Made by a program: the position numbers and the translations under genes. DNA of 64,000 nt, from NCBI RefSeq assembly GCF_000426345.1, contig NZ_AUFE01000004.1:163463-227462 (forward strand). Reading direction: 5' to 3'. Every line of letters begins with the position of its first letter. Position 1 is the stretch's first letter. A model generated the notes under the pieces. That model saw nothing but the letters and a program-made list of their open reading frames with translations. It did not search any database and was not told the DNA's origin. Origin of the DNA: Cupriavidus phytohabitans (GTDB taxonomy: Bacteria; Pseudomonadota; Gammaproteobacteria; Burkholderiales; Burkholderiaceae). Positions 40,777 through 49,747 of this stretch are shown one piece after another.

Positions 40777-41733
40777 ATGAGCAGTTCCATGAGGGACATC
40801 GACGAACGGACTAACCTCACCAACAACAACCAGTTCGAACTGCTGCTGTTCCGGCTGGGCGATGCCGAGCACAGCGGGCAGTCCGAGTTGTTCGGCATCA
40901 ATGTGTTCAAGGTGCGCGAGATCCTGGTGATGCCGCCGGTGACGACCGTGGTGGGGGCAGACCCGTCGATCCGGGGCATGGCCGATATCCGCGGCCAGGT
41001 GATTCCCGTGATCGACCTTCCCAGGCTGGTGGGATGCAAGCCGCGCAACGGGCTCGGCATCCTGCTGGTGACCGAGTACGCGCGCTCGACGCAAGGCTTT
41101 GCGGTCGAGGCGGTGGAGGAAATCGTGCGCCTGGAGTGGAACCAGGTGCACTCGGCCGAGGCCAGCGTGCGCACCGGCCACGTCACCAGCATCGCCAAGC
41201 TCGATGCAGGCACGGACCAGGCGCGCCTGGTGCAGGTGCTGGACGTGGAGCAGATCCTGCGTCATGTGCTGCCGGCGCGGCAGCCGGACGTCGAGCCAGG
41301 CTCGGTCGGCCCGCAACTGAACCTGCGCCCGGGCCTCAAGGTGATCGCCGCCGACGACTCCGCGCTGGCACGCGGCCTGATCGAGCAGGGCCTGAAGGCG
41401 CTGGGCGCGCCGGTGCTGATGACCAAGTCGGGCAAGGAAGCGTGGGAACTGCTCGACCGCATCGCCGCCGAGGCGGCCAGCCACGGCAAGTCGGTGCGGG
41501 ACGAAATTGCGCTGGTGCTGACCGACCTGGAAATGCCGGAGATGGACGGCTTTACGCTGACGCGCAAGATCAAGGCCGACAGCCGCTTGAAGCAGCTGCC
41601 GGTGGTGATTCATTCGTCACTGTCGGGCGAGGCCAGCGAGGAGCACGTGCGCAAGGTGGGCGCGGATGCCTACGTGGCGAAGTTCGTCGCCAAGGAACTG
41701 GCCGATACCATCCGCGAGGTGCTGACGCGCTGA
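40777..41733 (+). CDS. cheV: Chemotaxis protein CheV
   Basis: Coupling protein (318 aa) combining a CheW-like domain (about residues 15-165, with NVFKVREIL, GMADIRGQVIPVIDL and VEEIVRLEWNQV) and a C-terminal receiver domain (about 185-318). The receiver shows AADDS, LVLTDLEMPEMDG with the phospho-acceptor Asp, and Lys in AKFVAKEL. It links chemoreceptors to CheA and adjusts adaptation. It is isolated from other che genes. GGGAG precedes the ATG at 40777. Confidence 0.94.
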   Translation: MSSSMRDIDERTNLTNNNQFELLLFRLGDAEHSGQSELFGINVFKVREILVMPPVTTVVGADPSIRGMADIRGQVIPVIDLPRLVGCKPRNGLGILLVTEYARSTQGFAVEAVEEIVRLEWNQVHSAEASVRTGHVTSIAKLDAGTDQARLVQVLDVEQILRHVLPARQPDVEPGSVGPQLNLRPGLKVIAADDSALARGLIEQGLKALGAPVLMTKSGKEAWELLDRIAAEAASHGKSVRDEIALVLTDLEMPEMDGFTLTRKIKADSRLKQLPVVIHSSLSGEASEEHVRKVGADAYVAKFVAKELADTIREVLTR

Positions 41734-42085
41734 GCGGGCGCGGCCTGAGTTTTGGTGGCTGAGTTCGGTGCCCGAAACCACAACCTGCGTGGCCTTAGGC
41801 AGCACAGGGCACAAAATCCTTCAGGCTGCAAGCATTCCCGTATGTTTACGGTTTGCCTATAAAACGGGCACTCCAGTACGAGCCAAGGCTGGCGCGCCCT
41901 TGGCGGTTGTCAAGAGGGGGGATATCCACCGAAGCTGTGGATAGATCCTGTGGACAAGGCAGGCGTCCCGGCGGAACTGCCGGGACGCCTGCCGGCGGTC
42001 CTGCGTGACCTCCACGCCCTGCCGCGCTCCCTTGCTCGCTCTCTCCTTTGCCTGGCCTGCTCCCTCCCGGGACGCTCCCGGTCCG
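41734..42085. other. Intergenic region with DnaA-box-like sites
   Basis: No gene is seen. Three boxes similar to DnaA sites lie at 41922-41930 (ATATCCACC), 41936-41944 (reverse CTATCCACA) and 41949-41957 (reverse TTGTCCACA). TTTACGGTTTGCCTATAAAA near 41842-41861 is AT-rich and promoter-like. Confidence 0.45.
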
Positions 42086-42742
42086 TTACTTGGGCTGCTC
42101 CACCGTGCGCAGGTAGGGCTTCAGCGTCTTGAATCCTTGCGGGTATTTCTTCTTCGCATCTTCGTCCGAAACCGATGTCGGGATGATGACATCCTCGCCC
42201 GGCTTCCAGTTCACGGGCGTGGCCACGGTGTGCTTGGCATTGAGCTGCAGCGAATCCAGCAGGCGTAGCACCTCATCGAAATTGCGCCCCGCGGTCATCG
42301 GATACACCAGCATGGCCTTGACCTTCTTGTCCGGGCCGATGATGAACACCGAGCGGATGGTGGCGTTGTCCACCGCCGTGCGCGGTCCGGCGTCGCTGGC
42401 TTCTGGGTGGATCATGTCGTAGAGCTTGGCCACGGTCAGGTCGGCATCGCCGATCATCGGATAGTTGATGGCGGCGCCCTGCGTCTCTTCGATGTCCTTG
42501 GCCCAGCGCTGGTGGTCGCTGACGGGATCGATGCTCAGGCCGATGATCTTGGTGTTGCGCTTGTCGAATTCTGGCTTGAGCCGCGCCATGTAACCCAGTT
42601 CGGTGGTGCATACCGGCGTGAAGTCCTTGGGGTGCGAGAACAGGATCGCCCAGCTGTCGCCGATCCATTCATGGAAGCTGAGCTTGCCTTCCGTGGTGTC
42701 TGCGGTGAAATCCGGGGCTTGTTCGCCCAGTCGAATCGCCAT
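42086..42742 (-). CDS. 1-Cys peroxiredoxin (Prx6 type)
   Basis: Peroxidase (218 aa) that reduces peroxides through Cys45 in FTPVCTTELGYM. The IGLSIDPVSDHQRWAKDI block and the long C-terminal domain (GEDVIIPTSVSDEDAKKKYPQGF) are typical for Prx6-like enzymes. No second resolving Cys is present, so an external reductant is needed. The ATG at 42742 has AAGGAG upstream. It is followed on the same strand by nothing close; the Usp gene lies upstream, 82 bases away. Confidence 0.94.
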   Translation of the reverse strand: MAIRLGEQAPDFTADTTEGKLSFHEWIGDSWAILFSHPKDFTPVCTTELGYMARLKPEFDKRNTKIIGLSIDPVSDHQRWAKDIEETQGAAINYPMIGDADLTVAKLYDMIHPEASDAGPRTAVDNATIRSVFIIGPDKKVKAMLVYPMTAGRNFDEVLRLLDSLQLNAKHTVATPVNWKPGEDVIIPTSVSDEDAKKKYPQGFKTLKPYLRTVEQPK

Positions 42743-42824
42743 GGTTGCGCTCCTTGCAGTTGGCATGGGGGTGGAAAGAGCGCGCTGCCGGCGTGCCGGC
42801 CGGCAACGCGCGCGATTGCCTGGC

Positions 42825-43262
42825 CTAGCGCAGGACCAGCACCGGGATCGTGCTGTGTGTCAGGACCTTTTGCGTTTCACTGCCGATCAGCAACGCCTGC
42901 AACCCGCGCCGCCCGTGCGACGACATCACGATCAGGTCGCAGCCGCGCTGCTCCGCGCACTGGATGATGGCCTGCCACGGGTGGTCGTCGGTGGCGGTGA
43001 CGGTGTCGCACGGCACGCCGGCCTGGCTGGCAGCACGCGTGACCGCGGCCAGGAAGGTATCGGCATGGTGCGCAGCCTCGGCCGCGAACGAGTCCTTGGT
43101 GTCCTGCAGGCCGGTCAGCCGGTACGTCATTACGTGGTACTCGGGAATCACATGCAGGCCGGTCGCGCGGGCCCCGATGCGGCTGGCGAAGGTCATGGCG
43201 CGGGCCACTGTCGCTTCGGCGCGTGCGGAGCCGTCGGTGGGGACAAGGAGGTGCTTGAACAT
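42825..43262 (-). CDS. Universal stress protein (UspA family)
   Basis: Single-domain Usp protein (145 aa). KHLLVPTDGSARAEA and the C-terminal SSHGRRGLQALLIGSETQKVLTHSTIPVLVL motif are conserved; nucleotide binding is likely. The ATG at 43262 is chosen because the family N-terminus begins there. It shares the strand with the peroxiredoxin gene; the two may be co-expressed stress genes. Confidence 0.9.
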   Translation of the reverse strand: MFKHLLVPTDGSARAEATVARAMTFASRIGARATGLHVIPEYHVMTYRLTGLQDTKDSFAAEAAHHADTFLAAVTRAASQAGVPCDTVTATDDHPWQAIIQCAEQRGCDLIVMSSHGRRGLQALLIGSETQKVLTHSTIPVLVLR

Positions 43263-43580
43263 GATGGCCTCCGATTGCAGTGAGTTGCCGTGTCCGCCGG
43301 GCCGTTCCGCCCGGAACCGTCCGGACGAGCCACTCCAGTATAGGAATTGGCCGGTGATAGCGACAGGTCGCGTGCTGGCTTTGCAACGCCGTGGCACCGC
43401 CCTTTGCGGGCTGCCCTTGCCGACGCGATGTCGCGCGGTGGAAGAAAGGGGCAAGCAGCGGCAAGCAGCCGCAAGCAGTGGCATATGGCGGCGCCGCATG
43501 CCACGTTCATTAGCATGTTGTTATCATTTCATGCACCCGCTCCCACCCACCAACGTAGACCCACCGCAAGGAATCTCCGC
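43263..43580. other. Divergent intergenic region with 10-bp tandem repeats
   Basis: It separates the Usp gene and the SulP gene. GGCAAGCAGC occurs at 43450-43459 and 43460-43469, and CGCAAGCAGT at 43470-43479. An AT-rich patch (TGTTGTTATCATTTCATG) follows near 43514-43531. No gene is seen. Confidence 0.5.
43450..43479 (+). repeat. Three tandem 10-bp repeats
   Basis: Two exact copies of GGCAAGCAGC and one copy with two changes. The 10-base period equals about one helical turn, so it could be a multi-site operator or a slippage product. Confidence 0.75.
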
Positions 43581-45290
43581 ATGATCGCGCTGCGCGAAGC
43601 ATGGCAGGCCGGGCTGTTCCGCCGCGCCAAATGGCTGCCCAACCTGGTGTCGGGCGTGATCGTGGGGGTGGTGGCGCTGCCGCTGGCGATGGCGTTCGCG
43701 ATCGCATCCGGCGCGAAGCCGGAGCAAGGGCTGTACACGGCCATCGTCGCCGGGCTGGCGGTGTCGATGTTCGGCGGCAGCCGCTTGCAGATCGCCGGGC
43801 CCACCGGCGCGTTCATCGTGGTGCTGTCCGCCATCACCGCGCGCCATGGGATCGGCGGGCTGCAGCTGGCCACGCTGATGGCCGGGCTGATCCTGTTGGC
43901 GCTGGGCCTGGCGAGGCTGGGCGGCGTGATCCGCTACATTCCCGCCCCGGTGATCGTGGGCTTTACCGCCGGCATCGGCGTGATCATCTTCGTGGGGCAA
44001 TGGCGCGACTTCTTCGGGCTGCCGCCGGTAGCAGGCACCTACTTCCATGAAAAGCTGTGGCACCTGCTGCAGGCGCTGCCGCAGTGGCACGCAGCCACGA
44101 CCGCGCTGGCGCTAGGGAGCCTGCTGCTGGTGCTGGGCGCGCCGCGGGTCCGTTGGCTGCACCGCGTTCCCGGCCCGCTGGTGGCGCTGGTGGTGGCCAC
44201 CGCGGTGCAGGCGCTGTTCCGCTTCGACGGCGTGGCCACCATCGGCAGCGCCTTCGGTGGCCTGCCGCGCGGGCTGCCGGCACCGTCGCTGCCGGAGATC
44301 TCGCTGGCGCGCATGATCGAGCTTGCCGGACCGGCCTTCACCATCGCCATGCTGGGCGCGATCGAATCGCTGCTGTCCGCGGTGGTGGCCGACGGCATGG
44401 CCGGCACCCGGCACGATGCCAACCAGGAGCTGGTGGGGCAAGGCATCGCCAATATCCTGGCGCCGCTGTTCGGCGGGTTTGCCGCCACCGGCGCCATTGC
44501 CCGCACCGCCACCAATATCCGCAACGGCGGCAGCAGCCCGCTGGCCGGCATCACCCATGCGCTGACACTGGTGCTGGTGCTGCTGTTCCTGGCCCCGCTG
44601 GCCGCGAGCGTGCCGCTGGCGACGCTGGCCGCGATCCTGTTCGTGGTGGCATGGAACATGAGCGAGGCGCGCCAGTTTGCGCGCATGGTGCGCCGCGCGC
44701 CGCGCGCCGACGTGGCAATCCTGCTGATCACCTTTTCGCTGACCGTGCTGACCGACCTCGTGGTCGCGGTCAATGTCGGCGTGATCCTGGCAATGCTGCA
44801 GTTCCTGCGGCGCATGTCGGCTTCGGTGGAAGTGACGCGCCAGGACGTGACGGGCATCGAGCGCGAGCTAAGCGTCGAGCCGCGTGCGGCCGATTCCCTG
44901 CCGGAGCGGATGCCGCCCGGCGTCCTGGTCTACGCCATTGACGGCCCGTTCTTTTTCGGCGCAGTCGAAGCCTGTGAGCAGGCGCTGGTGCACACCCATA
45001 CCGAGCCGCGCGTGCTGCTGATCCGGCTGGGCCGGGTGCCGTTCATCGACATGACCGGCTTGCAGACGCTGGAAGCCGTGATCCGCACGCTGCGCCGGCG
45101 CGGCGTGGCGGTGGTGCTGGCCGAGGCCAATGCGCGCGTGCGGCAAAAGCTGGAGCGGGCCGGGGTGCTGGCGGCGCTGGGGCAGGAAAACTACGCGGAT
45201 GCGCTGGCGCAGTCGGTGCGGCGCTGCGGCGTGCTGGCGGGAGAAGGTGCTGCGGAACGGGGGCGCGAGGACACGCGCACCCCGCACTGA
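43581..45290 (+). CDS. SulP-family anion transporter with STAS domain
   Basis: Inner-membrane anion transporter (569 aa), possibly for sulfate, bicarbonate or C4-dicarboxylates. The membrane part (about residues 1-430) has LPNLVSGVIVGVVALPLAMAFAIASG, RLQIAGPTGAFIVVL and FGGFAATGAIARTATNIRNGG, typical of SulP. The C-terminal STAS domain (about 455-560) includes PFFFGAVEACEQAL and FIDMTGLQTLEA. The ATG at 43581 has AAGGAA upstream; the long in-frame extension to 43347 is unlike the family. The substrate cannot be read. Confidence 0.9.
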   Translation: MIALREAWQAGLFRRAKWLPNLVSGVIVGVVALPLAMAFAIASGAKPEQGLYTAIVAGLAVSMFGGSRLQIAGPTGAFIVVLSAITARHGIGGLQLATLMAGLILLALGLARLGGVIRYIPAPVIVGFTAGIGVIIFVGQWRDFFGLPPVAGTYFHEKLWHLLQALPQWHAATTALALGSLLLVLGAPRVRWLHRVPGPLVALVVATAVQALFRFDGVATIGSAFGGLPRGLPAPSLPEISLARMIELAGPAFTIAMLGAIESLLSAVVADGMAGTRHDANQELVGQGIANILAPLFGGFAATGAIARTATNIRNGGSSPLAGITHALTLVLVLLFLAPLAASVPLATLAAILFVVAWNMSEARQFARMVRRAPRADVAILLITFSLTVLTDLVVAVNVGVILAMLQFLRRMSASVEVTRQDVTGIERELSVEPRAADSLPERMPPGVLVYAIDGPFFFGAVEACEQALVHTHTEPRVLLIRLGRVPFIDMTGLQTLEAVIRTLRRRGVAVVLAEANARVRQKLERAGVLAALGQENYADALAQSVRRCGVLAGEGAAERGREDTRTPH

Positions 45291-45291
45291 T

Positions 45292-45486
45292 CTATTTCTT
45301 TTGCCGACCGCTGCCGGCAGGCCGTGCCTTGGTGGCGTATTCCACGCCGTGCTGGGCCAGGTAATCGCGGATCAGCTGGCGCACCACCTGCGACGGCGTC
45401 AGATCCTGCGCGGCGCACAGGGTTTCGAAGGCCTTCTTCTTGACCGGGTCGATCAGGATGGTGAGGCGGGCGGTCTTGGATTCCAT
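45292..45486 (-). CDS. Small CopG-like ribbon-helix-helix protein
   Basis: A 64-aa protein. The N-terminal strand TARLTILIDPVKKKAFETLCAAQDLTPSQVVRQLIRDYL fits ribbon-helix-helix DNA-binding proteins. A basic C-terminal tail (TKARPAGSGRQKK) follows. It could be a solo regulator or the antitoxin of a lost toxin; no toxin gene is adjacent. It is convergent with SulP, 1 base apart, and follows the dehydrogenase operon on the same strand. Confidence 0.75.
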   Translation of the reverse strand: MESKTARLTILIDPVKKKAFETLCAAQDLTPSQVVRQLIRDYLAQHGVEYATKARPAGSGRQKK

Positions 45487-45558
45487 GAGGGATGTGTCGG
45501 GCGGTCCGGCTGAATCGATCGCATTATATACAGCGTGGACTTCGCCGAACCCAATGGT

Positions 45559-45572
45559 GCTCCCCTCTCCCG
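45559..45572 (+). repeat. Half copy of a short intergenic palindrome
   Basis: GCTCCCCTCTCCCG is identical to the left arm of the palindrome at 52363-52394. The right arm is missing here. Confidence 0.55.
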
Positions 45573-45617
45573 GCACGACGGGCGGCACGGCTTGCTTGCG
45601 TCTTCCCGGGCGATGCC

Positions 45618-46736
45618 CTAGGAGGGCTGTTCCAGATCCGCAATCACCGCCGCCAGGAAACGCGCCGCCTCGCCCCCGGTCACCACCCGATGGTCGAACG
45701 TCAGGCTCAGCGGCATCACCCGATGCACCGCCGGCACGCCGCCGGCGGCGACCACCTCGTCGCGCACCCGTCCCGCGCCAAGGATCGCCACCGTCGGCGG
45801 CACCACGATCGGTGCCGCATAGCGCCCCGCGATCATGCCGAAGTTGGACAGCGTGATGGTATTGCCGCGCATCTCTTCCGGCGCGATGGTGCGCGCCCGG
45901 ATGTCTGCGCGCATGCGGTCGAGCCCATGGCGCAGGTCGGCCGCGTCGCGGTTGCCGACGTCGCGCAGTACCGGCACGAACAGCCCTTCGGGCAGGTCGG
46001 CGGCAATGCCGACGTCGATCTTCTTCAGCACGTGGCGGCGCCCGGTCTGCCCCTCGTACCAGGCGTTCAGGCCCGGCTCCGCGCGGCAGCCGGCCACCAG
46101 CGCGCGCACCAGGCGGATGGTGACGTCGGCGCCCGCCTGCCAGGCGTGGATATCGGCATCGTCCATCACCGTGGCCGCGGCGACCTCGTTCTGCGCGCGC
46201 GCCATGTTCTGCGCCATCGCGCGGCGTACGCCGCGCAGTTCCTCGGGCGCGCCCAGTTCGGCCAGCGTGGCGGCCACGCGTTCGACGTCTGCGGCGATGA
46301 CGGTGCCCTCCGGCCCCGACGCGGTGGCCATTGCCAGGTCGACGCCGAGGCGCCGCGCCAGCGCGCGCACCGCGGGCGTGGCCTTGACCCGAGCGGCCAT
46401 GCCGGCGGCCGGTGCGGCCGCGCCCGGTGGCGCCGCTTCGCTGGCCACCCGCGTGCCGACCTGCACGGACCCGACCACCGTGCCGGCATCGGCGTCCTCG
46501 CCCGCGCCCTCGAAGCCGACCAGCGGCGCACCCAGGTGGACGATATCGCCTGGCTGCGCATGCAGCTTGGCGATGGTGCCCGCATAGGGCGAGGGGATCT
46601 CGACGATGGCCTTGGCGGTCTCCACCGACAGCAGCGGCTGGTCGGCGGCGACCGCATCGCCCACCTTGACATGCCAGCTCACGATCTCGGCCTCTTGCAG
46701 GCCTTCGCCCAGGTCGGGCAGCTTGAAGACTCTCAT
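45618..46736 (-). CDS. 2-oxoacid dehydrogenase E2 (dihydrolipoamide acyltransferase)
   Basis: E2 component (372 aa). The N-terminal lipoyl domain (1-78) carries the lipoyl Lys in VETAKAIVEIPSP. A peripheral-subunit-binding domain lies at about 118-155 (KATPAVRALARRLGVDL). The catalytic domain follows. Its active-site motif reads DHRVVTGGEAARF, with Thr where most E2 enzymes have Asp (HRXXDG). It is shorter than usual because linkers are short. Third gene of the operon after the E1 genes; the E3 gene is missing and is probably shared from elsewhere. Confidence 0.9.
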   Translation of the reverse strand: MRVFKLPDLGEGLQEAEIVSWHVKVGDAVAADQPLLSVETAKAIVEIPSPYAGTIAKLHAQPGDIVHLGAPLVGFEGAGEDADAGTVVGSVQVGTRVASEAAPPGAAAPAAGMAARVKATPAVRALARRLGVDLAMATASGPEGTVIAADVERVAATLAELGAPEELRGVRRAMAQNMARAQNEVAAATVMDDADIHAWQAGADVTIRLVRALVAGCRAEPGLNAWYEGQTGRRHVLKKIDVGIAADLPEGLFVPVLRDVGNRDAADLRHGLDRMRADIRARTIAPEEMRGNTITLSNFGMIAGRYAAPIVVPPTVAILGAGRVRDEVVAAGGVPAVHRVMPLSLTFDHRVVTGGEAARFLAAVIADLEQPS

Positions 46737-46781
46737 CGGCGCTTCCTCGGCTTGGTGTCGCTGGGTGTCGCTTGGTGTCGC

Positions 46782-47759
46782 TCAGGCGGCCATGGCCTTG
46801 CGTGCCGCGTCGGCGATGCGCGCCACGCTCGGCAGGTAGGTGTATTCCAGCCGGGCCAGCGGCACCACGGTATCGAAGCCGGCCACGCGCTGCACCGGCG
46901 CCGCCAGCGAATACAGCCCGGCATCGGCCAGCTCCGCCGCGATCTCGGCGCCGAAGCCGGCGGTGCGCGGCGCCTCGTGCACGATCACGCAGCGCCCGGT
47001 GCGCGCCACCGCTTCGAGGATGGTCGGCATGTCGAGCGGCTTGAGCGTGGCCACGTCGATCACGGTCGCGCTCACGCCCTCGGCGGCAAGCTCGTCGGCG
47101 GCACTCAGCGTCTCCTGCACCATCGCGCCCCAGGTCACCAGCGTGATGTCGCTGCCTTCGCGCAGCGTGAAGCAGGTATCGAGCGGCAGCGCCGCGCCGT
47201 CATCGGCGACCTCCTGGCGGAACAGGCGGTACAGCCGCGTGGGCTCGAGGAAGATCACCGGGTCGGGATCGGCGATCGCGGCCAGCAGCAGCCCGTACGC
47301 GCGCGCGGGCGAAGACGGCAACACCACGCGCAGCCCCGGCATATGGGCGAACATCGCTTCCGGGCTTTCCGAATGATGCTCGGGCGCGTGGATCCCCGCG
47401 CCGCATGGCGAGCGCACCACCAGCGGGCAGCTCAACCGCCCGCGCGTGCGGTGCCGCATGCGCGCGGCGTGATTGATGATGTGGTCGATGGCCGGGTAGA
47501 TAAAGCCGGTGAACTGGATTTCGGCCACGGGCTTGAGCCCCATTGCCGCCATGCCGATCGCCGCGCCGACGATGCCGCCCTCGGCCAGCGGCGTATCCAT
47601 GACCCGCGCCGCGCCGAAGCGCGCCTGCAGTCCCGCGGTGGCGCGGAACACGCCACCGTTGACGCCAATGTCCTCGCCCAGCAGCAGCACGTCGGGATCG
47701 CTCTCCAGCGCATGGCCCAGTGCCAGGTTGACTGCTTCGACCAGATTGATTTCCGCCAT
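46782..47759 (-). CDS. 2-oxoacid dehydrogenase E1 beta subunit
   Basis: E1 beta subunit (325 aa) of a heterotetrameric 2-oxoacid dehydrogenase. LLGEDIGVNGGVFRATAGLQARFG, VMDTPLAEGGIVGAAIG and the GAGIHAPEHHSESPEA block are conserved. Together with the alpha subunit it binds thiamine diphosphate and decarboxylates a 2-oxoacid. The pyruvate, branched-chain or acetoin substrate cannot be decided from sequence alone. It lies 45 bases after E1 alpha and 45 before E2. Confidence 0.92.
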   Translation of the reverse strand: MAEINLVEAVNLALGHALESDPDVLLLGEDIGVNGGVFRATAGLQARFGAARVMDTPLAEGGIVGAAIGMAAMGLKPVAEIQFTGFIYPAIDHIINHAARMRHRTRGRLSCPLVVRSPCGAGIHAPEHHSESPEAMFAHMPGLRVVLPSSPARAYGLLLAAIADPDPVIFLEPTRLYRLFRQEVADDGAALPLDTCFTLREGSDITLVTWGAMVQETLSAADELAAEGVSATVIDVATLKPLDMPTILEAVARTGRCVIVHEAPRTAGFGAEIAAELADAGLYSLAAPVQRVAGFDTVVPLARLEYTYLPSVARIADAARKAMAA

Positions 47760-47804
47760 GGTTCGCTCGCTTTGGTCGTTGAAGGCCGAGGGACGATGAA
47801 AGCG

Positions 47805-48890
47805 TCAGCCGTGCTGTGCGGGATAGCGCCGCGCCGTCTCCAGTTGCGCCTGCAGTGCCGGCGGCATGGTGGCGTACAGGCAATCGAACATCGCCGCGGG
47901 ATCCGGCGGCGGCAGCGCCAGGTAGGCTTCCACTGCCTGCGCCACCTGCTGCGAGCAAGCCTTGACCAGCGCCTCTTCGCGCGCGGCGTCCCAGGCGTTC
48001 AGCGACAGCAGATGCGTGCGCAGGCGCAGCAGTGGCTCTTCCTGCCAGTGCGCCTTGACGCTGGCCTCGTCGCGGTAGCGCGAGGCATCGTCGGCGGTGG
48101 TGTGGTCGCCCAAGCGGTAGGTGATGGCCTCGATCAGCGCGGGGCCGCCGCCCGAGCGGGCCCGCTCGATGGCCTCGCCCACGCGATGGCGCACCGCGAC
48201 CACGTCGTTGCCGTCGACCTGCTCGCCAGGTATGCCCGCGGCGATCGCCTTCTGCGCCAGCGTCTGCGCCGCGGTCTGGCCGCTGCGCGGCATCGAGATC
48301 GCCCACTGGTTGTTGTTGATCACGATCACCATCGGCGCGCGCCACGCGCCGGCCATGTTCATGCCTTCATAGAAATCGCCCTTGGAGGTGCCGCCGTCGC
48401 CGAGCAGGCACACCGCTACCCTTGGCTCGCTGCGCAGCTGGAAGGCATAAGCCGCGCCCGCGGCATGGCACACCTGCGTGCCGATCGGCACGCAGTTGGC
48501 AAAATCATGCGGCGCCGCCGCAAAACCGCTGCCGCGCTCGTCGCCGCCCCAGTACAGCAGGCTCTCGGTCATCGTGACGCCCCGCACAAACTGCGCCGCA
48601 TGATCGCGGTAAGAGGGCACGAGCACGTCCTCAGGCCGCATCGCGAAGGCCACGCCGACGCCGATGGCTTCCTGCCCTAGCGCCGAGGCAAAGGTGCCGA
48701 TCTTGCCGGTGCGCTGCAGCGCGATCGCCTTCAGGTCAAACTGGCGCGTCAGCACCATGGCCTGGTACAGCGGCAGCAGCGCCTCAGGGTCGCTGGCGAA
48801 GGGAGGGGGCGGGGAAGTGGGGGAAGGGGGTTCGCCCGGCGGGGCGAGATAACGCGTATAGCCGATCTCGAAGCTCGCAACCATGGACAT
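47805..48890 (-). CDS. 2-oxoacid dehydrogenase E1 alpha subunit
   Basis: E1 alpha subunit (361 aa). The thiamine diphosphate motif starts at LLGDGGTSKGDFYEGMNMAG and ends at VINNNQWAIS. SYRDHAAQFVRGV and YRLGDHTTADDASRYR, the phosphorylation-loop region, fit the PDH/BCKDH family. The N-terminus has a Pro-rich stretch (GEPPSPTSPPPPF). The ATG at 48890 is the first plausible start; a weak GAGA lies upstream. It is the first gene of the operon. Confidence 0.92.
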   Translation of the reverse strand: MSMVASFEIGYTRYLAPPGEPPSPTSPPPPFASDPEALLPLYQAMVLTRQFDLKAIALQRTGKIGTFASALGQEAIGVGVAFAMRPEDVLVPSYRDHAAQFVRGVTMTESLLYWGGDERGSGFAAAPHDFANCVPIGTQVCHAAGAAYAFQLRSEPRVAVCLLGDGGTSKGDFYEGMNMAGAWRAPMVIVINNNQWAISMPRSGQTAAQTLAQKAIAAGIPGEQVDGNDVVAVRHRVGEAIERARSGGGPALIEAITYRLGDHTTADDASRYRDEASVKAHWQEEPLLRLRTHLLSLNAWDAAREEALVKACSQQVAQAVEAYLALPPPDPAAMFDCLYATMPPALQAQLETARRYPAQHG

Positions 48891-49044
48891 GGCAGGTCTC
48901 TCGATGCGCGTGTCGTGTTGTGATCCCGGGCGTGCTTTGTGGGCGCGCGCGGCATGTGTAGTCGAGTGTAGGGTATTTGCGGCGCAATGGCGGCGGCAAT
49001 TGTCTTGCTGTGCACAAGGGGGGAGTGGTTCCAGGCACGACCAG

Positions 49045-49069
49045 CGAAAAAAAGCTCCCATGCGGGAGC
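49045..49069 (-). terminator. Rho-independent terminator after the metQ remnant
   Basis: Stem GCTCCC/GGGAGC with a 4-base loop followed on the minus strand by seven or more T residues. It sits just after the old stop of the metQ remnant, so it is the surviving end of its former transcription unit. Confidence 0.75.
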
Positions 49070-49093
49070 CCCTTCGCCAATGATCCGGACGGA

Positions 49094-49571
49094 TCAGCGC
49101 TGGTACGCGGCGGCACGAAGCCAGCGAAGCGCTGCTGCGTCACCGACTTGAACTCGGCCGACTGGTAGGCTTCTTTGATGTCCTTGACGAACGGCTTGCT
49201 GACGTCGGCGTCTTCACCGCCAACAGGTTCATGCAGTAGTCGGGAATCTTCTCCAGCGCCAGCGCGGTGGTCAGCTTCAGCCCGGCGGCCAGCGCGAAGT
49301 TGCCGTTGACGAAGGCATAGTCGACATCGTCGAGCGAACGCGGCAGTTGCGCGGCCTCCAGCTGGATCAGCTTGAGCTTGTGCGGGTTGGCGTCGATGTC
49401 GCGCTCGCTGGCGCGGATCGGGTCGGTGCCCGGCTTGAGCGTGACCCAGCCCACCTGCTGCAGGATGGCAATGGCCCGCGCCAGGTTGGTGGGGCCGTTC
49501 GGCAGCGATACGGTGTTGCCCGGGTTCACCTCTGCCAGTGTCTTGTTTTCCCGTATCGCATCAAAACGCTC
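49094..49571 (-). pseudogene. Decayed metQ/NlpA-type substrate-binding protein gene
   Basis: The central part reads as MetQ: NPGNTVSLPNGPTNLARAI, LEAAQLPRSLDDVDYAFVNG, AAGLKLTTALALEKIPDYC. The N-terminal signal and first third are missing. A frameshift near 49215 moves the C-terminal DADVSKPFVKDIKEAY and SVTQQRFAGFVPP parts to another frame, and a second small deletion near 49106 damages the original C-terminus. metN and metI are absent. A 7-bp triplet repeat marks the 5' junction. Confidence 0.85.
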
Positions 49572-49574
49572 CCT

Positions 49575-49595
49575 GTTGTTCGTTGTTCGTTGTTC
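49575..49595 (+). repeat. Three tandem copies of GTTGTTC
   Basis: Exact 7-bp triplicate at the truncated 5' end of the metQ remnant. It may mark a rearrangement junction. Confidence 0.7.
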
Positions 49596-49747
49596 GTCCG
49601 TTGGAGAGCCCATTGTGTGGAAGCCAAGTCATGAGGCGAACGAGTTCTTGATCATGCCGATATGCCCGAAGCGCATATAGACCGGATGCCCGCAGCGCGG
49701 TGCACTACGCTGAAGGACGCCACGCCCATCCTTGCACGGAGGCCGCC

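Noticed and set aside
45292..45486. Toxin-antitoxin module
   Set aside because: The ribbon-helix-helix protein stands alone; no toxin-like gene flanks it.
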